64,000 nucleotides of DNA from positions 1 to 64,000 of the forward strand of contig NZ_JAZGJQ010000011.1 in NCBI RefSeq assembly GCF_036408855.1. Reading direction: 5' to 3'. The notes beneath the pieces are model-generated. The model made no database searches, was not told where the DNA came from, and saw nothing but the letters and a program-made list of their open reading frames with translations. This document shows, piece after piece, positions 16,761 through 25,468 of this stretch; within the stretch, counting starts at the first letter, position 1, and the number at the start of each line of letters is the position of its first letter. The DNA comes from Olsenella_K absiana. GTDB taxonomy: Bacteria; Actinomycetota; Coriobacteriia; Coriobacteriales; Atopobiaceae. Made by a program: the position numbers and the translations under genes.

Positions 16761-19372
16761 CCCAGGACCTGCTCGGCTATGCGGGCCGACTCGTTGGCGT
16801 CCTTGGCGTAGAAGTCCGCGCCGACCATCTTGGCGTACTCGGGGTTGAGGACGGCGCCGCCGACCATGACCTTGCACCAGGGCGCCTGCTCGCGCAGCAG
16901 CGCGATCGTCTCGGCCATGGCCGGCACGGTCGCGGTCATGAGGGCGGAGAGGCCGGCGAGGGGCACGTGGTCGCGGACGACCGCGTCGCAGAAGTCCTGC
17001 GGGTCCACGTCGCGCCCGAGGTCGATCACGTCGTAGCCGTAGTTCTCGAGCAGCATCCTCACGATGTTCTTGCCGATGTCGTGGATGTCGCCCTTCACGG
17101 TGGCGAGCGCGATCCTCCCCTTGGAGGCGACCCCTGCCCCCGCGCCTGCCTGGTGCTCCCTGATCTCGTCGAAGCCGGCCTTGGCGGCCTCGGCCGAGGC
17201 CATGAGCTGCGGCAGGAAGAAGCGGCCGCGCTCGAAGCGCTCGCCCACCTCGTCGAGGGCGGGGATGAGGACCTCGTTCACGCAGTACATCGCGTCGTGG
17301 CTGGCGAGAAGCTCCCGCACGACCTCGGGCAGGGGGCCCTTGCGGCCAGAGAGCACGAGGTCGTAGGCCCTGCGCTCGAGCTCGCCCGCGGGGGCCGCGC
17401 CCCCCACGCCCGAGGCGTCGCCGCCCGCGGCGGGAGCGTCTCCGCCGCGGGGCCCCGCGTCCTTCTCGCCCGGCGCGCCCGCGCCCGGGGCCTGCGCGGG
17501 GGGCTTGGGCGCGTCGGTGCGGTCCGCGTAGGCGGCCACGTAGGACTGGGCGCTCCCGTCCTCGCCGGAGAGCACGCGCCAGGAGTTGACCACGTCCATC
17601 ATCCGCTGCTGCATGGGGTTCATGATCGCGAGGTCGAGGCCGGCGGAGAAGGCCGCGGCGAGGAAGGTCGCGTTCAAGAGCGGACGGAAGGGCAGGCCGA
17701 AGCTGATGTTGGAGACGCCCAGCACCGTGCGCACGCCGGGCAGCTCGCGCTTCACGAGGCGGATGCCGTCGAGGATGGCCCGCGGGGCCTCCTGGTCGGT
17801 CGAGGCCGCCATGGCCAGGCAGTCGATCGCCACGTCCTCGCGGGGGATCCCCCAGCGCTCTGCCTCTCCTACGATCCTGCGCGCGATGGCGAGGCGCCCC
17901 TCGGCGGTCCGGGGGATGCCCTCCTCGTCGATCGTGAGGCCCACGAGGGCGCAGCCGTAGTGGGCGGCGATGGGGATGACGGAGGCCATCGTGTCCCTGC
18001 GGCCGTTGGTCGAGTTGACGAGGGGCTTTCCGGCGTAGCGCCTGACCGCGGCCTCTATGGTCTCGGGCACGGCGGAGTCGATCTCGAGCGGCAGGCTGGT
18101 GACGCCTGAGAGGTCGTCCACGAGCCTGGCCATGGTCGCGCGCTCGTCGATTTCGGGGAGTCCGGCGTTGACGTCGAGGATCTGGGCGCCCGCCTCGGCC
18201 TGCTCGATGGCGAGGCCCATCACGTAGTCGAGGTTGCCCGAGCGCAGGGCCTCCTTCATGCGCCGCTTGCCCGTGGGGTTGATCCTCTCGCCGATGACGC
18301 CCACGTCGCCCTCGCGGAGGGCGCAGAGCTCCTGGGAGCTCGCGACCACGAAGTCGTGGCGGACGTCGCGGGGCCGTGGCGTGCGCGCGTCGAGGAGTGC
18401 GCGCTCGGCCGCCACGTAGGCGGGCGTGGTGCCGCAGCAGCCGCCGACCACGGTCACTCCGGCGTCGAGCATGCCGGCCACGGCCTGCGCGTACTCCTCT
18501 ACCCCCACCCCGTAGGTGGTGACGCCGTCCACGACTGCGGGCAGGCCAGCGTTGGCCTGGGCCATCACGGGGACGCGGCTCCAGGGGAGCATCCGCTCGA
18601 CGAGCGGCGCCACCTCGGCGGGCCCGAGCGAGCAGTTGATGCCGATGACGTCCGCGCCGAGGGCGGAGAGGGTCGCGGCGGCCACCTCGGGCGTGGTGCC
18701 CAGGAAGGTGCGGCCGTCCTCGCCGAAGGTCATGGTGCAGAAGACCGGCAGGTCGCACATCTCCCTGCAGGCGAGCAGGGCGGCCTTGGCCTCGGCGAGG
18801 TCGGTCATCGTCTCGATCACGACGAGGTCGGCGCCGGCGGCCTCGGCGGCCAGGGCCTCCTCCGCGAAGAGGTCGTAGGCCCGCTCGAAGGGCAGGGTGC
18901 CCAGGGGCTCCAGGAGAGAGCCGGTGGGGCCGATGTCGGCCGCCACGTAGCGCGGGCGGGCCGCCCGAGCGCAGGCCACGGCGGCGCGGAAGACCTCGTC
19001 GACGCCCGCCCTGCCCGCGAGCTTCTGCCGGGAGGCGCCGAAGGTGTTGGTGGTGACGACGTCGGCGCCGGCGCGCACGTAGGCGGCGTGGACGTCCGTG
19101 ACGAGCGCGGGGTCGGTGAGGCAGAGCAGCTCGGGCAGCTCGCCGGCGGCCATGCCGCGCTCCTGGAGCTGGGTGCCCATCGCGCCGTCGAAGAGCAGGA
19201 GGGCCTTCCCGGCGAGCACCTGGGCGAGAAGGTCGTCCCTCACGCGGGTCTCGCGCCGCGCCCCTGCGCCGAAGCGCGCCGGCGGCCGCACCCAGGCCGC
19301 CGGCTCGGCCGGCGCGGCCTGAGCGCGCGCGTCCTTCTCGCCCGTGGTGTGCTCGTCAGTGTCGTTTGCCAT
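16757..19372 (-). CDS. metH: cobalamin-dependent methionine synthase, lacking the activation domain
   Basis: 871 aa. The N-terminal homocysteine-binding barrel shows LLFDGAMGTQLQERG with zinc ligands in GINCS and GGCCGTT. A pterin-binding barrel follows (VIGERINPTGKRRMKEAL, ILDVNAGLPEIDE), then a Gly/Ala-rich linker near residues 630-670, the B12 cap, and a B12-binding domain with DIHDIGKNIV and GGAVLNPEYAK. The protein stops after the B12 domain; E. coli MetH continues with an AdoMet reactivation domain of about 330 aa. That function is encoded by the preceding gene, whose 3' end overlaps this start by 17 nt. Both the N-terminus and the linker carry EKDA from the recurrent GAGAAGGAC element. 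Confidence 0.94.
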   Translation of the reverse strand: MANDTDEHTTGEKDARAQAAPAEPAAWVRPPARFGAGARRETRVRDDLLAQVLAGKALLLFDGAMGTQLQERGMAAGELPELLCLTDPALVTDVHAAYVRAGADVVTTNTFGASRQKLAGRAGVDEVFRAAVACARAARPRYVAADIGPTGSLLEPLGTLPFERAYDLFAEEALAAEAAGADLVVIETMTDLAEAKAALLACREMCDLPVFCTMTFGEDGRTFLGTTPEVAAATLSALGADVIGINCSLGPAEVAPLVERMLPWSRVPVMAQANAGLPAVVDGVTTYGVGVEEYAQAVAGMLDAGVTVVGGCCGTTPAYVAAERALLDARTPRPRDVRHDFVVASSQELCALREGDVGVIGERINPTGKRRMKEALRSGNLDYVMGLAIEQAEAGAQILDVNAGLPEIDERATMARLVDDLSGVTSLPLEIDSAVPETIEAAVRRYAGKPLVNSTNGRRDTMASVIPIAAHYGCALVGLTIDEEGIPRTAEGRLAIARRIVGEAERWGIPREDVAIDCLAMAASTDQEAPRAILDGIRLVKRELPGVRTVLGVSNISFGLPFRPLLNATFLAAAFSAGLDLAIMNPMQQRMMDVVNSWRVLSGEDGSAQSYVAAYADRTDAPKPPAQAPGAGAPGEKDAGPRGGDAPAAGGDASGVGGAAPAGELERRAYDLVLSGRKGPLPEVVRELLASHDAMYCVNEVLIPALDEVGERFERGRFFLPQLMASAEAAKAGFDEIREHQAGAGAGVASKGRIALATVKGDIHDIGKNIVRMLLENYGYDVIDLGRDVDPQDFCDAVVRDHVPLAGLSALMTATVPAMAETIALLREQAPWCKVMVGGAVLNPEYAKMVGADFYAKDANESARIAEQVLG

Positions 19373-20087
19373 AGCAGGTCCTTCCGGTCGGCCTCAGGAG
19401 GCAGAAGTCGTGGCAGATGCAGCCCTTGCAGGAGAGCCTCGTCCGCTCCTGCGGGGCCCCGTAGAGCCCCACGAGGGCGGTGACGCTCTTGGTGGGGGTC
19501 ATGAGCTGGGTGCTCGAGAGGGCGATGCCGAGCCGGCGCTGGGCGTCGAGCGTGGCGAGCAGGGTCGGCTGAACGGACAGGGGCAGGTCCCCGTAGCCGG
19601 GGGAGAAGCGGTAGTTGGTGTAGAGCCCGCGCTCGGCGGCCTCGCGCACGACGCGGGCCTCGGCGGCGTCCGCGGCGCGCTCCACGAGGGCGCTCGAGGC
19701 GGCGTCGAAGATGAGCTCGTCCACGCGGCTGGTGAGCGAGAGGCGCCTGAGCTCGCGCTCGTTGGCCATGCCCAGGGTCACCGCGAGCACGCCGACGGCG
19801 CGGGCGCCCGCGAGGTAGGCCCGCATGGACTCGCCGGGAAGCTCGAGCGCCGTGCCCTCGAGGCGCCCTACGAAGCGCCCGTCCTTCTCGCCCGCCTCCG
19901 CGCACTCGAAGATGCGCACCACGCCCGCAGGCCGCGAGACCGCGATGCAGCGCTCGACGTCCGCGTCGATGCGCCCCTCGAGCGCCGGGTCCACCTCCTG
20001 GCCCGCGTGGCCCAGGTAGCGCAGGACCTCGCCGCGGTCGACGGAGGGGATGTCGAAGGAGAGGACCTCGCCCGCGCCCGCCGTCAC
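19356..20087 (-). CDS. vitamin B12-dependent methionine synthase activation-domain protein
   Basis: 243 aa, GTG start 4 nt after metF. It resembles the AdoMet-binding reactivation domain that is usually the C-terminal part of MetH (RVDELIFDAASSALVERAAD; YRFSPGYGDLPLSVQ; GIALSSTQLMTPTKSVTALVG). It would re-methylate oxidised cob(II)alamin on MetH. The C-terminus carries an additional cysteine cluster CKGCICHDFC plus TCYGK that could bind metal or a cluster. Thermotoga maritima has a comparable split arrangement. Confidence 0.9.
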   Translation of the reverse strand: MTAGAGEVLSFDIPSVDRGEVLRYLGHAGQEVDPALEGRIDADVERCIAVSRPAGVVRIFECAEAGEKDGRFVGRLEGTALELPGESMRAYLAGARAVGVLAVTLGMANERELRRLSLTSRVDELIFDAASSALVERAADAAEARVVREAAERGLYTNYRFSPGYGDLPLSVQPTLLATLDAQRRLGIALSSTQLMTPTKSVTALVGLYGAPQERTRLSCKGCICHDFCLLRPTGRTCYGKRH

Positions 20088-20091
20088 GGCC

Positions 20092-20967
20092 CTACCCCCT
20101 CACGTAGCCGCAGCGCCTGAGGGCCTCGTAGGTGTCGCGCGCGACTGCGGGCTTGTTCATGCTGTAGATGTGCAGGCCGTCCACGCCGTTGGCGGCGAGG
20201 TCCTCGAGCTGGCCCACCGCGTACTCCACGCCGGCCTTGCGCTGGTCCTCCTCGGAGTCGCCGGCCGCCACGAGCCGGCGCACCACCTTGGCGGGGATGG
20301 AGGCGCCGCAGGAGAAGGCCATGCGCTGGATCTGGCGGGTGCTCGTGAAGGGCATGATGCCCACGACCACGGGGACCTTGATGCGCGCGCGGACCAGCCG
20401 CTCGCGGAAGCGGTAGAAGTCCTCGTTCTCGAAGAAGAGCTGCGTCACGAGGAAGTCCACGCCGGCGTCCTGCTTGCGCTTGAGGTTCTCTATGTCCTCG
20501 TCGAGGCTCGCGCACTCCACGTGGCCCTCGGGGTAGCAGGCGCCGCCCACGCAGATCTGGGGGTTCCTCGCCTTGATGTAGGAGACGAGGTCGCTCGCGT
20601 GCTCGAAGTCGATCGCCTCCCGGCCGGGCGTGCGGTCGCCGCGGAGGGCGAGCACGTTGTCGATGCCGGCAGACGTGCAGGCGTCGAGGTAGGCGTCCAC
20701 GTCCGCCCGGCTGGACCCGAGGCAGGTGAGGTGGGCGAGCGAGGTGGTGGGTGCGGGCGTGCGCGCGATCTCCGCGGAGATTGCGAGGGTGTTCCCGGAG
20801 TTGCCCGAGCCTCCGGCCGAGAAGGTCACGGAGATCCAGTCGGGGTGGGTCTCCGCGATCATCTGCTCGGAGATGGACCTCGCCGACTCGACGGACATCT
20901 CGCCCTTGGGCGGGAAGATCTCCACGGAGAAGGTCTGCTTCCTGTCGAGGATGTCGCGGATGCGCAT
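20092..20967 (-). CDS. metF: 5,10-methylenetetrahydrofolate reductase
   Basis: A 291-aa TIM-barrel flavoprotein that supplies 5-methyl-THF to MetH. Landmarks are FSVEIFPPKGEMS, ISVTFSAGGS, HLTCLGSSRADVDAYL, NVLALRGDRTPG, VGGACYPEGHVE, DFLVTQLFFENEDFYRF and VVGIMPFTSTRQI. The start at 20967 is preceded by GGAGG at 7 nt. It is the promoter-proximal gene of the metF-activation-metH operon. A GCCAATTGGC palindrome lies at 21033-21042 upstream; no SAM or cobalamin riboswitch core is visible there. Confidence 0.96.
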   Translation of the reverse strand: MRIRDILDRKQTFSVEIFPPKGEMSVESARSISEQMIAETHPDWISVTFSAGGSGNSGNTLAISAEIARTPAPTTSLAHLTCLGSSRADVDAYLDACTSAGIDNVLALRGDRTPGREAIDFEHASDLVSYIKARNPQICVGGACYPEGHVECASLDEDIENLKRKQDAGVDFLVTQLFFENEDFYRFRERLVRARIKVPVVVGIMPFTSTRQIQRMAFSCGASIPAKVVRRLVAAGDSEEDQRKAGVEYAVGQLEDLAANGVDGLHIYSMNKPAVARDTYEALRRCGYVRG

Positions 20968-21216
20968 GGTCTTACCTCCACTCGTCCGGGGCCCGGCGCG
21001 GCCGCACGCGGGCCGTCTCCCGGCCCCGAGTCGCCAATTGGCACGATGGTACTCGCGCCTCGAGCCGGACCCCGGATGTTTACCCAAGGTTTATGTAGGT
21101 TCGGGCGAGGGGGCACCCCTACCTGCGCCGCCTCCGCGCCATCCGCGGTGCGCCGGCGGCTTCGCGGCTTTACGGGTATAAGAGCCTTCGTCGGCCGGGC
21201 TTCGGGGAGGGGTAGC

Positions 21217-21900
21217 ATGCGCGTTCTTCTGGCAGAGGACAACGTCAGTCTCGCGAGGGCGACCGAGGTGATCCTCACCCGCTCCGGCTTCGAGGTCGAG
21301 GTCGCGCACGACGGCGGCGAGGCGCTCGAGCTGTTCAACAACGGCTACTTCGACGTCGGCGTGCTCGACATCATGATGCCGGTGATGGACGGCCTCGAGG
21401 TGCTGCGGCGCGTCCGCGCGGAGGGCAACACCACCCCCGTCATCCTCCTCACCGCCAAGGCCCAGGTGGACGACAGGATCCAGGGGCTCGACCTCGGCGC
21501 GGACGACTACATGTCAAAGCCCTTCGACGCGCGCGAGCTCATCGCCCGCATAAGGGCGGCCGCGCGCCCGCGCTCGGGAGCCGCGGCGACCATCTCCTTC
21601 GGCGACCTCACGATCGAGGCGGACGCCGTCAGGCTCACCACCGCGCGCGGCTCGCTGCGCGTCGACCCCTACGAGGTCTCGATGGTCGCCGCGCTGGCGA
21701 ACGCGGGGGGATCCGCCGTCGGCACGGAGTGGCTCCGCGGCCGCGTGTGGGGCGAGAAGGCCATCGAGGGGGTCGTGCCCCTCTACGCGAAGCTGCTCAA
21801 CGGCAAGCTCGAGGCCCTCGGCTCGACCGTGCGCGTCGAGGGGTCGGACGAGGAGGGGTGGAGGCTGGTGAGGCCCGATGGAGACGGAGCGTCGTCTTAG
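21217..21900 (+). CDS. two-component response regulator
   Basis: 227 aa. The receiver domain carries acidic residues in LLAEDN, the phospho-acceptor Asp in VLDIMMPVMDG and Lys in DYMSKPFDARE. The C-terminal winged-helix domain is OmpR/PhoB-like but divergent (VDPYEVSMVAALANAGGS; LRGRVWGEK; YAKLLNGKLEALG). Start behind GGGGAGGGG. It overlaps the histidine kinase gene by 23 nt, so the two form one operon. The divergent metF promoter shares the intergenic region. Confidence 0.93.
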   Translation: MRVLLAEDNVSLARATEVILTRSGFEVEVAHDGGEALELFNNGYFDVGVLDIMMPVMDGLEVLRRVRAEGNTTPVILLTAKAQVDDRIQGLDLGADDYMSKPFDARELIARIRAAARPRSGAAATISFGDLTIEADAVRLTTARGSLRVDPYEVSMVAALANAGGSAVGTEWLRGRVWGEKAIEGVVPLYAKLLNGKLEALGSTVRVEGSDEEGWRLVRPDGDGASS

Positions 21901-23167
21901 GCTCCAGCTGACCGCCTCGGTCGTGGCGGTGCTCCTCGTGATGCTCGGCTTCATCGTCTTCGCGACCTCCGCGGCGCGCGAGGCGCAGGTGGTCGCGACC
22001 GCCGACGACGTCCTCGAGGTCGTGCTCGACTACCGCGGGCAGGTCCCCTCCGGGCTCAAGCGCATGCCCGACGGCAGCCGCGCGACCGCCAACGACCTCT
22101 TCGACGCGCAGTTCTTCACGGCAGAGGTCGACGCGGACGGCCAGGTGACCTCGGTCGACCTCGACAGCATCGAGGTGGTGGACGAGGACGAGGCGCGCTC
22201 GCTCGCCTCGCGGGCCGCGTGGCTCGCCAGGTCCGCCGGACGCGACCGCACCTCGGGAGACGTCGGGAGCTTCCGCTACCGGGCGCTCGTCTCCGAGGAC
22301 GGGTCGGCGCTCGTGGCCCTCGTCGACCTCACGAGCCAGTGGGCATCGGTCCGCAGCGTCGCGCTGTCCATGACCCGGATCTCCCTCCTCGTGGTCATCG
22401 GCGTCACCGTGGTGTTCGCCCTGGTCTCCAAGCGCATCGTCGAGCCGATCGTGCGCGCGCAGACGGCCCAGCGCCAGTTCGTGGTGGACGCCGGCCACGA
22501 CCTCAGGACGCCCATCTCGATCATCTCCGCCGACGCGGACGTGCTCGCGTACGACCTCGGCCAGGACAACGAGTGGCTCCGCGACATCAAGCGGCAGGTG
22601 GCCAACATGAGCGAGCTCACGGAGAGCCTGATCGTGCTCTCCCGGGCCGCCACGAGGATCGCGCGCGACGACGTGGTGGACCTTGCCGCCGTCGTGCGCG
22701 ACGAGGCCTCCTCGTTCCGTTCGCGCGCCCTGACCGAGGGCCACGAGCTCGAGGTGGACTGCGACGAGGACGCGGTCGTCCGCGGCAACCGCCTCTACCT
22801 CACGCGGATGGTGGGGGCCCTGCTCGACAACGCGTTCAAGTACGCGAGCGCGCACGCCCCCGTGCGGGTCAGGGTGGAGCGGCACGCGAGGCGGGTCGAG
22901 CTCTCGGTCTCCAACGCCGCGGACTCGGTGGACCCGGCCGAGGTCGACCGGTGGTTCGACCGCTTCTACCAGTCGGAGAAGTCGCGCTCCCACCGCGCGG
23001 GCGGCTTCGGGATCGGCTTGGCGATGGTGCGCGCCGTCGCCGAGGCGCACGGCGGCAGGGCGCGCGCGTCCGCCACTGCGGACGGCGCGGGTGCGGGGGA
23101 GGTCACCATCACGGTGACGCTGCCCGCGCCGGTGAGGAAGTCGAGCGTTCGCGAGGGAAGGGGCTAG
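21878..23167 (+). CDS. sensor histidine kinase
   Basis: 429 aa. One membrane helix (about 9-31), an extracytoplasmic sensor segment, a second helix (about 163-183), an H-box VDAGHDLRTPISII with Asp where Glu is usual, an N-box LLDNAFKYASAH, an F-box WFDRFYQSEKSRSH and a G-box FGIGLAMVRAVAEAHGG. It would phosphorylate the regulator encoded just upstream. The stimulus is unknown. The next gene starts 2 nt after its stop. Confidence 0.93.
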   Translation: METERRLRLQLTASVVAVLLVMLGFIVFATSAAREAQVVATADDVLEVVLDYRGQVPSGLKRMPDGSRATANDLFDAQFFTAEVDADGQVTSVDLDSIEVVDEDEARSLASRAAWLARSAGRDRTSGDVGSFRYRALVSEDGSALVALVDLTSQWASVRSVALSMTRISLLVVIGVTVVFALVSKRIVEPIVRAQTAQRQFVVDAGHDLRTPISIISADADVLAYDLGQDNEWLRDIKRQVANMSELTESLIVLSRAATRIARDDVVDLAAVVRDEASSFRSRALTEGHELEVDCDEDAVVRGNRLYLTRMVGALLDNAFKYASAHAPVRVRVERHARRVELSVSNAADSVDPAEVDRWFDRFYQSEKSRSHRAGGFGIGLAMVRAVAEAHGGRARASATADGAGAGEVTITVTLPAPVRKSSVREGRG

Positions 23168-23168
23168 C

Positions 23169-23888
23169 ATGCTCGAGACGACGCGGGACGCGAGCGAGAA
23201 GGACGCGAGCGAGAAGGGCGCGTGCGGGCAGGACGCGTGCGAGAAGGGCGCGCCCGAGCGGCCCCAGGGTGCCGGCGCGGCGTCTGCGGAGGAGTACTAC
23301 GGGGAGCGCTACGCGGACCTCGTGGGCGCCAAGCGGCAGGTCTGCGACCTGGTCGAGGAGTTCATGGCCTCCCGCAGCGGCGAGGACGACCTCAAGCCGG
23401 TCGTCTACTACACCGCGCGCATCAAGTCCCCGGCGAGCCTGGTCGAGAAGCTCGAGCGCCTGGGCGTGGAGGGCGGCACCTACGAGGACGCCGTGGCGCT
23501 CGGCGTCCACGACGTCGTGGGCGTTCGCATCAACTGCGCCTTCGTGGACGACGTCTACGAGGCGGCGCGCTGGCTGGAGGCGCGCCCCGAGGTCGAGGTC
23601 GTGGGGCGAAAGGACTACATCGAGCACCCCAAGCCCAACGGCTACCGGAGCCTGCACCTGATCATCCGGGTGAAGGAGGGTCCGGCCTCCCGCGTCAACG
23701 CCATCGAGGTGCAGCTCAGGACCATCGGCATCGACTTCTGGGCCACGCTCGAGCACAAGATCAAGTACAAGAAGTCCGTCCGGAACCCCGAGCTCATGCA
23801 GGCGGAGCTCAAGCGCTGCGCGGACGAGATCGCCTCGATCGACATCTCCATGCAGGCGATAAGAAACGTCATCCGAGACGCGGACTAG
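23169..23888 (+). CDS. small alarmone synthetase ((p)ppGpp synthetase, RelQ/YjbM-like)
   Basis: 239 aa. The synthetase core shows YYTARIKSPASLVEKLERLG, VVGVRINCAFVDDVYEAA, KPNGYRSLHLIIRV and EVQLRTIGIDFWATLEHKIKYKK, split around residues 75-205. No hydrolase HD domain or TGS/ACT regulatory domains are present, so it is a stand-alone synthetase that transfers pyrophosphate from ATP to GDP/GTP. The first ~37 residues are a degenerate repeat (ASEKDASEKGACGQDACEKGA) created by copies of the GAGAAGGAC-type element. It sits 2 nt downstream of the histidine kinase, so one transcript would carry all three genes. Confidence 0.93.
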   Translation: MLETTRDASEKDASEKGACGQDACEKGAPERPQGAGAASAEEYYGERYADLVGAKRQVCDLVEEFMASRSGEDDLKPVVYYTARIKSPASLVEKLERLGVEGGTYEDAVALGVHDVVGVRINCAFVDDVYEAARWLEARPEVEVVGRKDYIEHPKPNGYRSLHLIIRVKEGPASRVNAIEVQLRTIGIDFWATLEHKIKYKKSVRNPELMQAELKRCADEIASIDISMQAIRNVIRDAD

Positions 23889-24090
23889 CGCGGCGCGCCA
23901 CACGCCGGCGTCCCGTCCTGCGTCGGGCGTCCCGTCCGGTGTCCGGCGCCGCTGACCAGGGCCATATGCCCATCGCCCGGCTCGTTGAGGCGCCTCCGGA
24001 TGAGTGGTAGTGTTCTTTCCGGAAACGGACGGTGCCGCCTGCGCGGCGGCCCCAGAGCGAGGCGGGAGCCTCCAGAAGGGCGGATGGCAC

Positions 24091-25302
24091 ATGCACTACG
24101 ACTTCGACAAGATGCTCGACCGTACGGGAACCCACGCGGTCGCGATCGAGGGCCCGAGGTCGGGCAAGGGCTTCGCGCCCGAGCCCCCCAAGGAGGGCTT
24201 CGACTTCATCCCGATGTGGATCGCGGACATGAACTTCGCCGGCCCCCAGAGCGTGGTCGACGCCATCGTGGCGCGCGCCCAGCACCCGGCCTTCGGCTAC
24301 TTCGAGCAGTCCGAGGAGTACGCGCGCTCGATCATCCGCTGGCACGCGACGCGCAAGGGCGTGACCGACGTCAGGCCCGAGGACATCGGCTACGAGAACG
24401 GCGTCCTCGGCGGCGTGGCGACGGCCTTGAGGGCCTTCTCCGCCCCGGGCGACAAGGTCCTTCTCAACTCGCCCACCTACATCGGCTTCACGGGCACGAT
24501 GAACGCCAACGGCCGCAAGATGGTCCTGAGCCCGCTCGTCCCGGACGACGAGGGCGTCTGGCGCATGGACTTCGAGGACATGGAGAGGAAGCTGCGCGAC
24601 GAGAACATCCACCTCGCCGTGTTCTGCTCGCCCTACAACCCCTGCGGCCGCGTGTGGGAGCGCTGGGAGGTCGAGCGCGCCATGGCGCTGTTCGAGAAGT
24701 ACGAGTGCGTGGTCATCGACGACGAGATCTGGAGCGACCTCGTCCTCTGCGACCGCCCGCAGGTCTCGACCCAGTCCGTGAGCAGGTGGGCGCACGACAA
24801 CGTGATCTCCCTCTTCGCCCCGAGCAAGACCTTCAACCTGGCCGGCCTCGTGGGGTCCTACCACGTCATCTACGACCGGTGCCTGCGCGACCGCATGGCG
24901 ACGGTGGCCCAGGCCACGCACTACAACAGCATGAACGTCCTCTCCGAGCAGGCCCTCATCGGCGCCTACAGCGACGAGGGCGAGAGCTGGCTCGAGCAGC
25001 TGCTGCCCGTGCTGAGGCGCAACCGCGACCTGGCCTGCGACTACGTCGACCAGCGCTTCGAGGGCGTCTGGACCTTCCGCCCGGAGGGCACCTACATGCT
25101 CTTCCTGGACTGCGCGGAGTGGCTGGCGGCGCACGGCAGGACCCTGCGCCAGCTCGAGAAGGCCGGCTGGGACGTGGGCGTGGGCTGGCAGGACGGGGCC
25201 CAGTTCATGGGGCCGACTCACGTGCGCATGAACCTGGCGCTGCCGACCAGCCGCGTCGAGGAGGCCTTCGAGCGGCTCGACAAGTACGTGTTCAACGCCT
25301 AG
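24091..25302 (+). CDS. PatB/MalY-type PLP-dependent C-S lyase (aminotransferase class I/II fold)
   Basis: 403 aa. PatB landmarks are FIPMWIADMNFAGPQSVVDAI, HPAFGYFEQSEEY, VFCSPYNPCGRVW, VVIDDEIWSDLVL and the PLP-lysine motif FAPSKTFNLAGL. The C-terminal domain includes PEGTYMLFLDC and HVRMNLALPTSRVEEA. The family mainly cleaves cystathionine or cysteine to pyruvate, ammonia and a thiol; an aminotransferase role is the alternative. It has no operon partner, lying 200 nt after the alarmone synthetase gene and followed by a strong GC hairpin. Confidence 0.9.
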   Translation: MHYDFDKMLDRTGTHAVAIEGPRSGKGFAPEPPKEGFDFIPMWIADMNFAGPQSVVDAIVARAQHPAFGYFEQSEEYARSIIRWHATRKGVTDVRPEDIGYENGVLGGVATALRAFSAPGDKVLLNSPTYIGFTGTMNANGRKMVLSPLVPDDEGVWRMDFEDMERKLRDENIHLAVFCSPYNPCGRVWERWEVERAMALFEKYECVVIDDEIWSDLVLCDRPQVSTQSVSRWAHDNVISLFAPSKTFNLAGLVGSYHVIYDRCLRDRMATVAQATHYNSMNVLSEQALIGAYSDEGESWLEQLLPVLRRNRDLACDYVDQRFEGVWTFRPEGTYMLFLDCAEWLAAHGRTLRQLEKAGWDVGVGWQDGAQFMGPTHVRMNLALPTSRVEEAFERLDKYVFNA

Positions 25303-25311
25303 GCGAGAGGG

Positions 25312-25340
25312 GCGGGCCCGGCGCGCGGCGCCGGGCCCGC
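25312..25340 (+). terminator. strong GC hairpin after the C-S lyase gene
   Basis: A perfect 13-bp stem (25312-25324 with 25328-25340) and a GCG loop, 10 nt after the stop codon. There is no T-tract, so it may be a transcription terminator of the U-less actinobacterial kind or an mRNA-stabilising hairpin. Confidence 0.6.
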
Positions 25341-25370
25341 TCGCGTACCGGGGGCTACGCGCCCGGCGCC

Positions 25371-25432
25371 GGGCCCGCCCACGGTCCTACGCGCGCCCGA
25401 GCCCGGGCCCGCCCACGGTCCCACGCGCGCCC
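25371..25432. repeat. 28-bp direct repeat
   Basis: Two copies of a 28-bp block (25371-25398 and 25405-25432) with one mismatch and a 34-bp period. Both begin GGGCCCGCCCACGGTCC and end ACGCGCGCCC. They fill the gap between the hairpin and the PHP phosphatase gene. Confidence 0.85.
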
Positions 25433-25468
25433 ACACCCGACGGCCGCCCCCACGAAGGGAGCACGAGG

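Noticed and set aside
20968..21216. SAM or cobalamin riboswitch upstream of metF
   Set aside because: No conserved B12-box or SAM-riboswitch core could be found on the minus strand; only a GCCAATTGGC palindrome is present.
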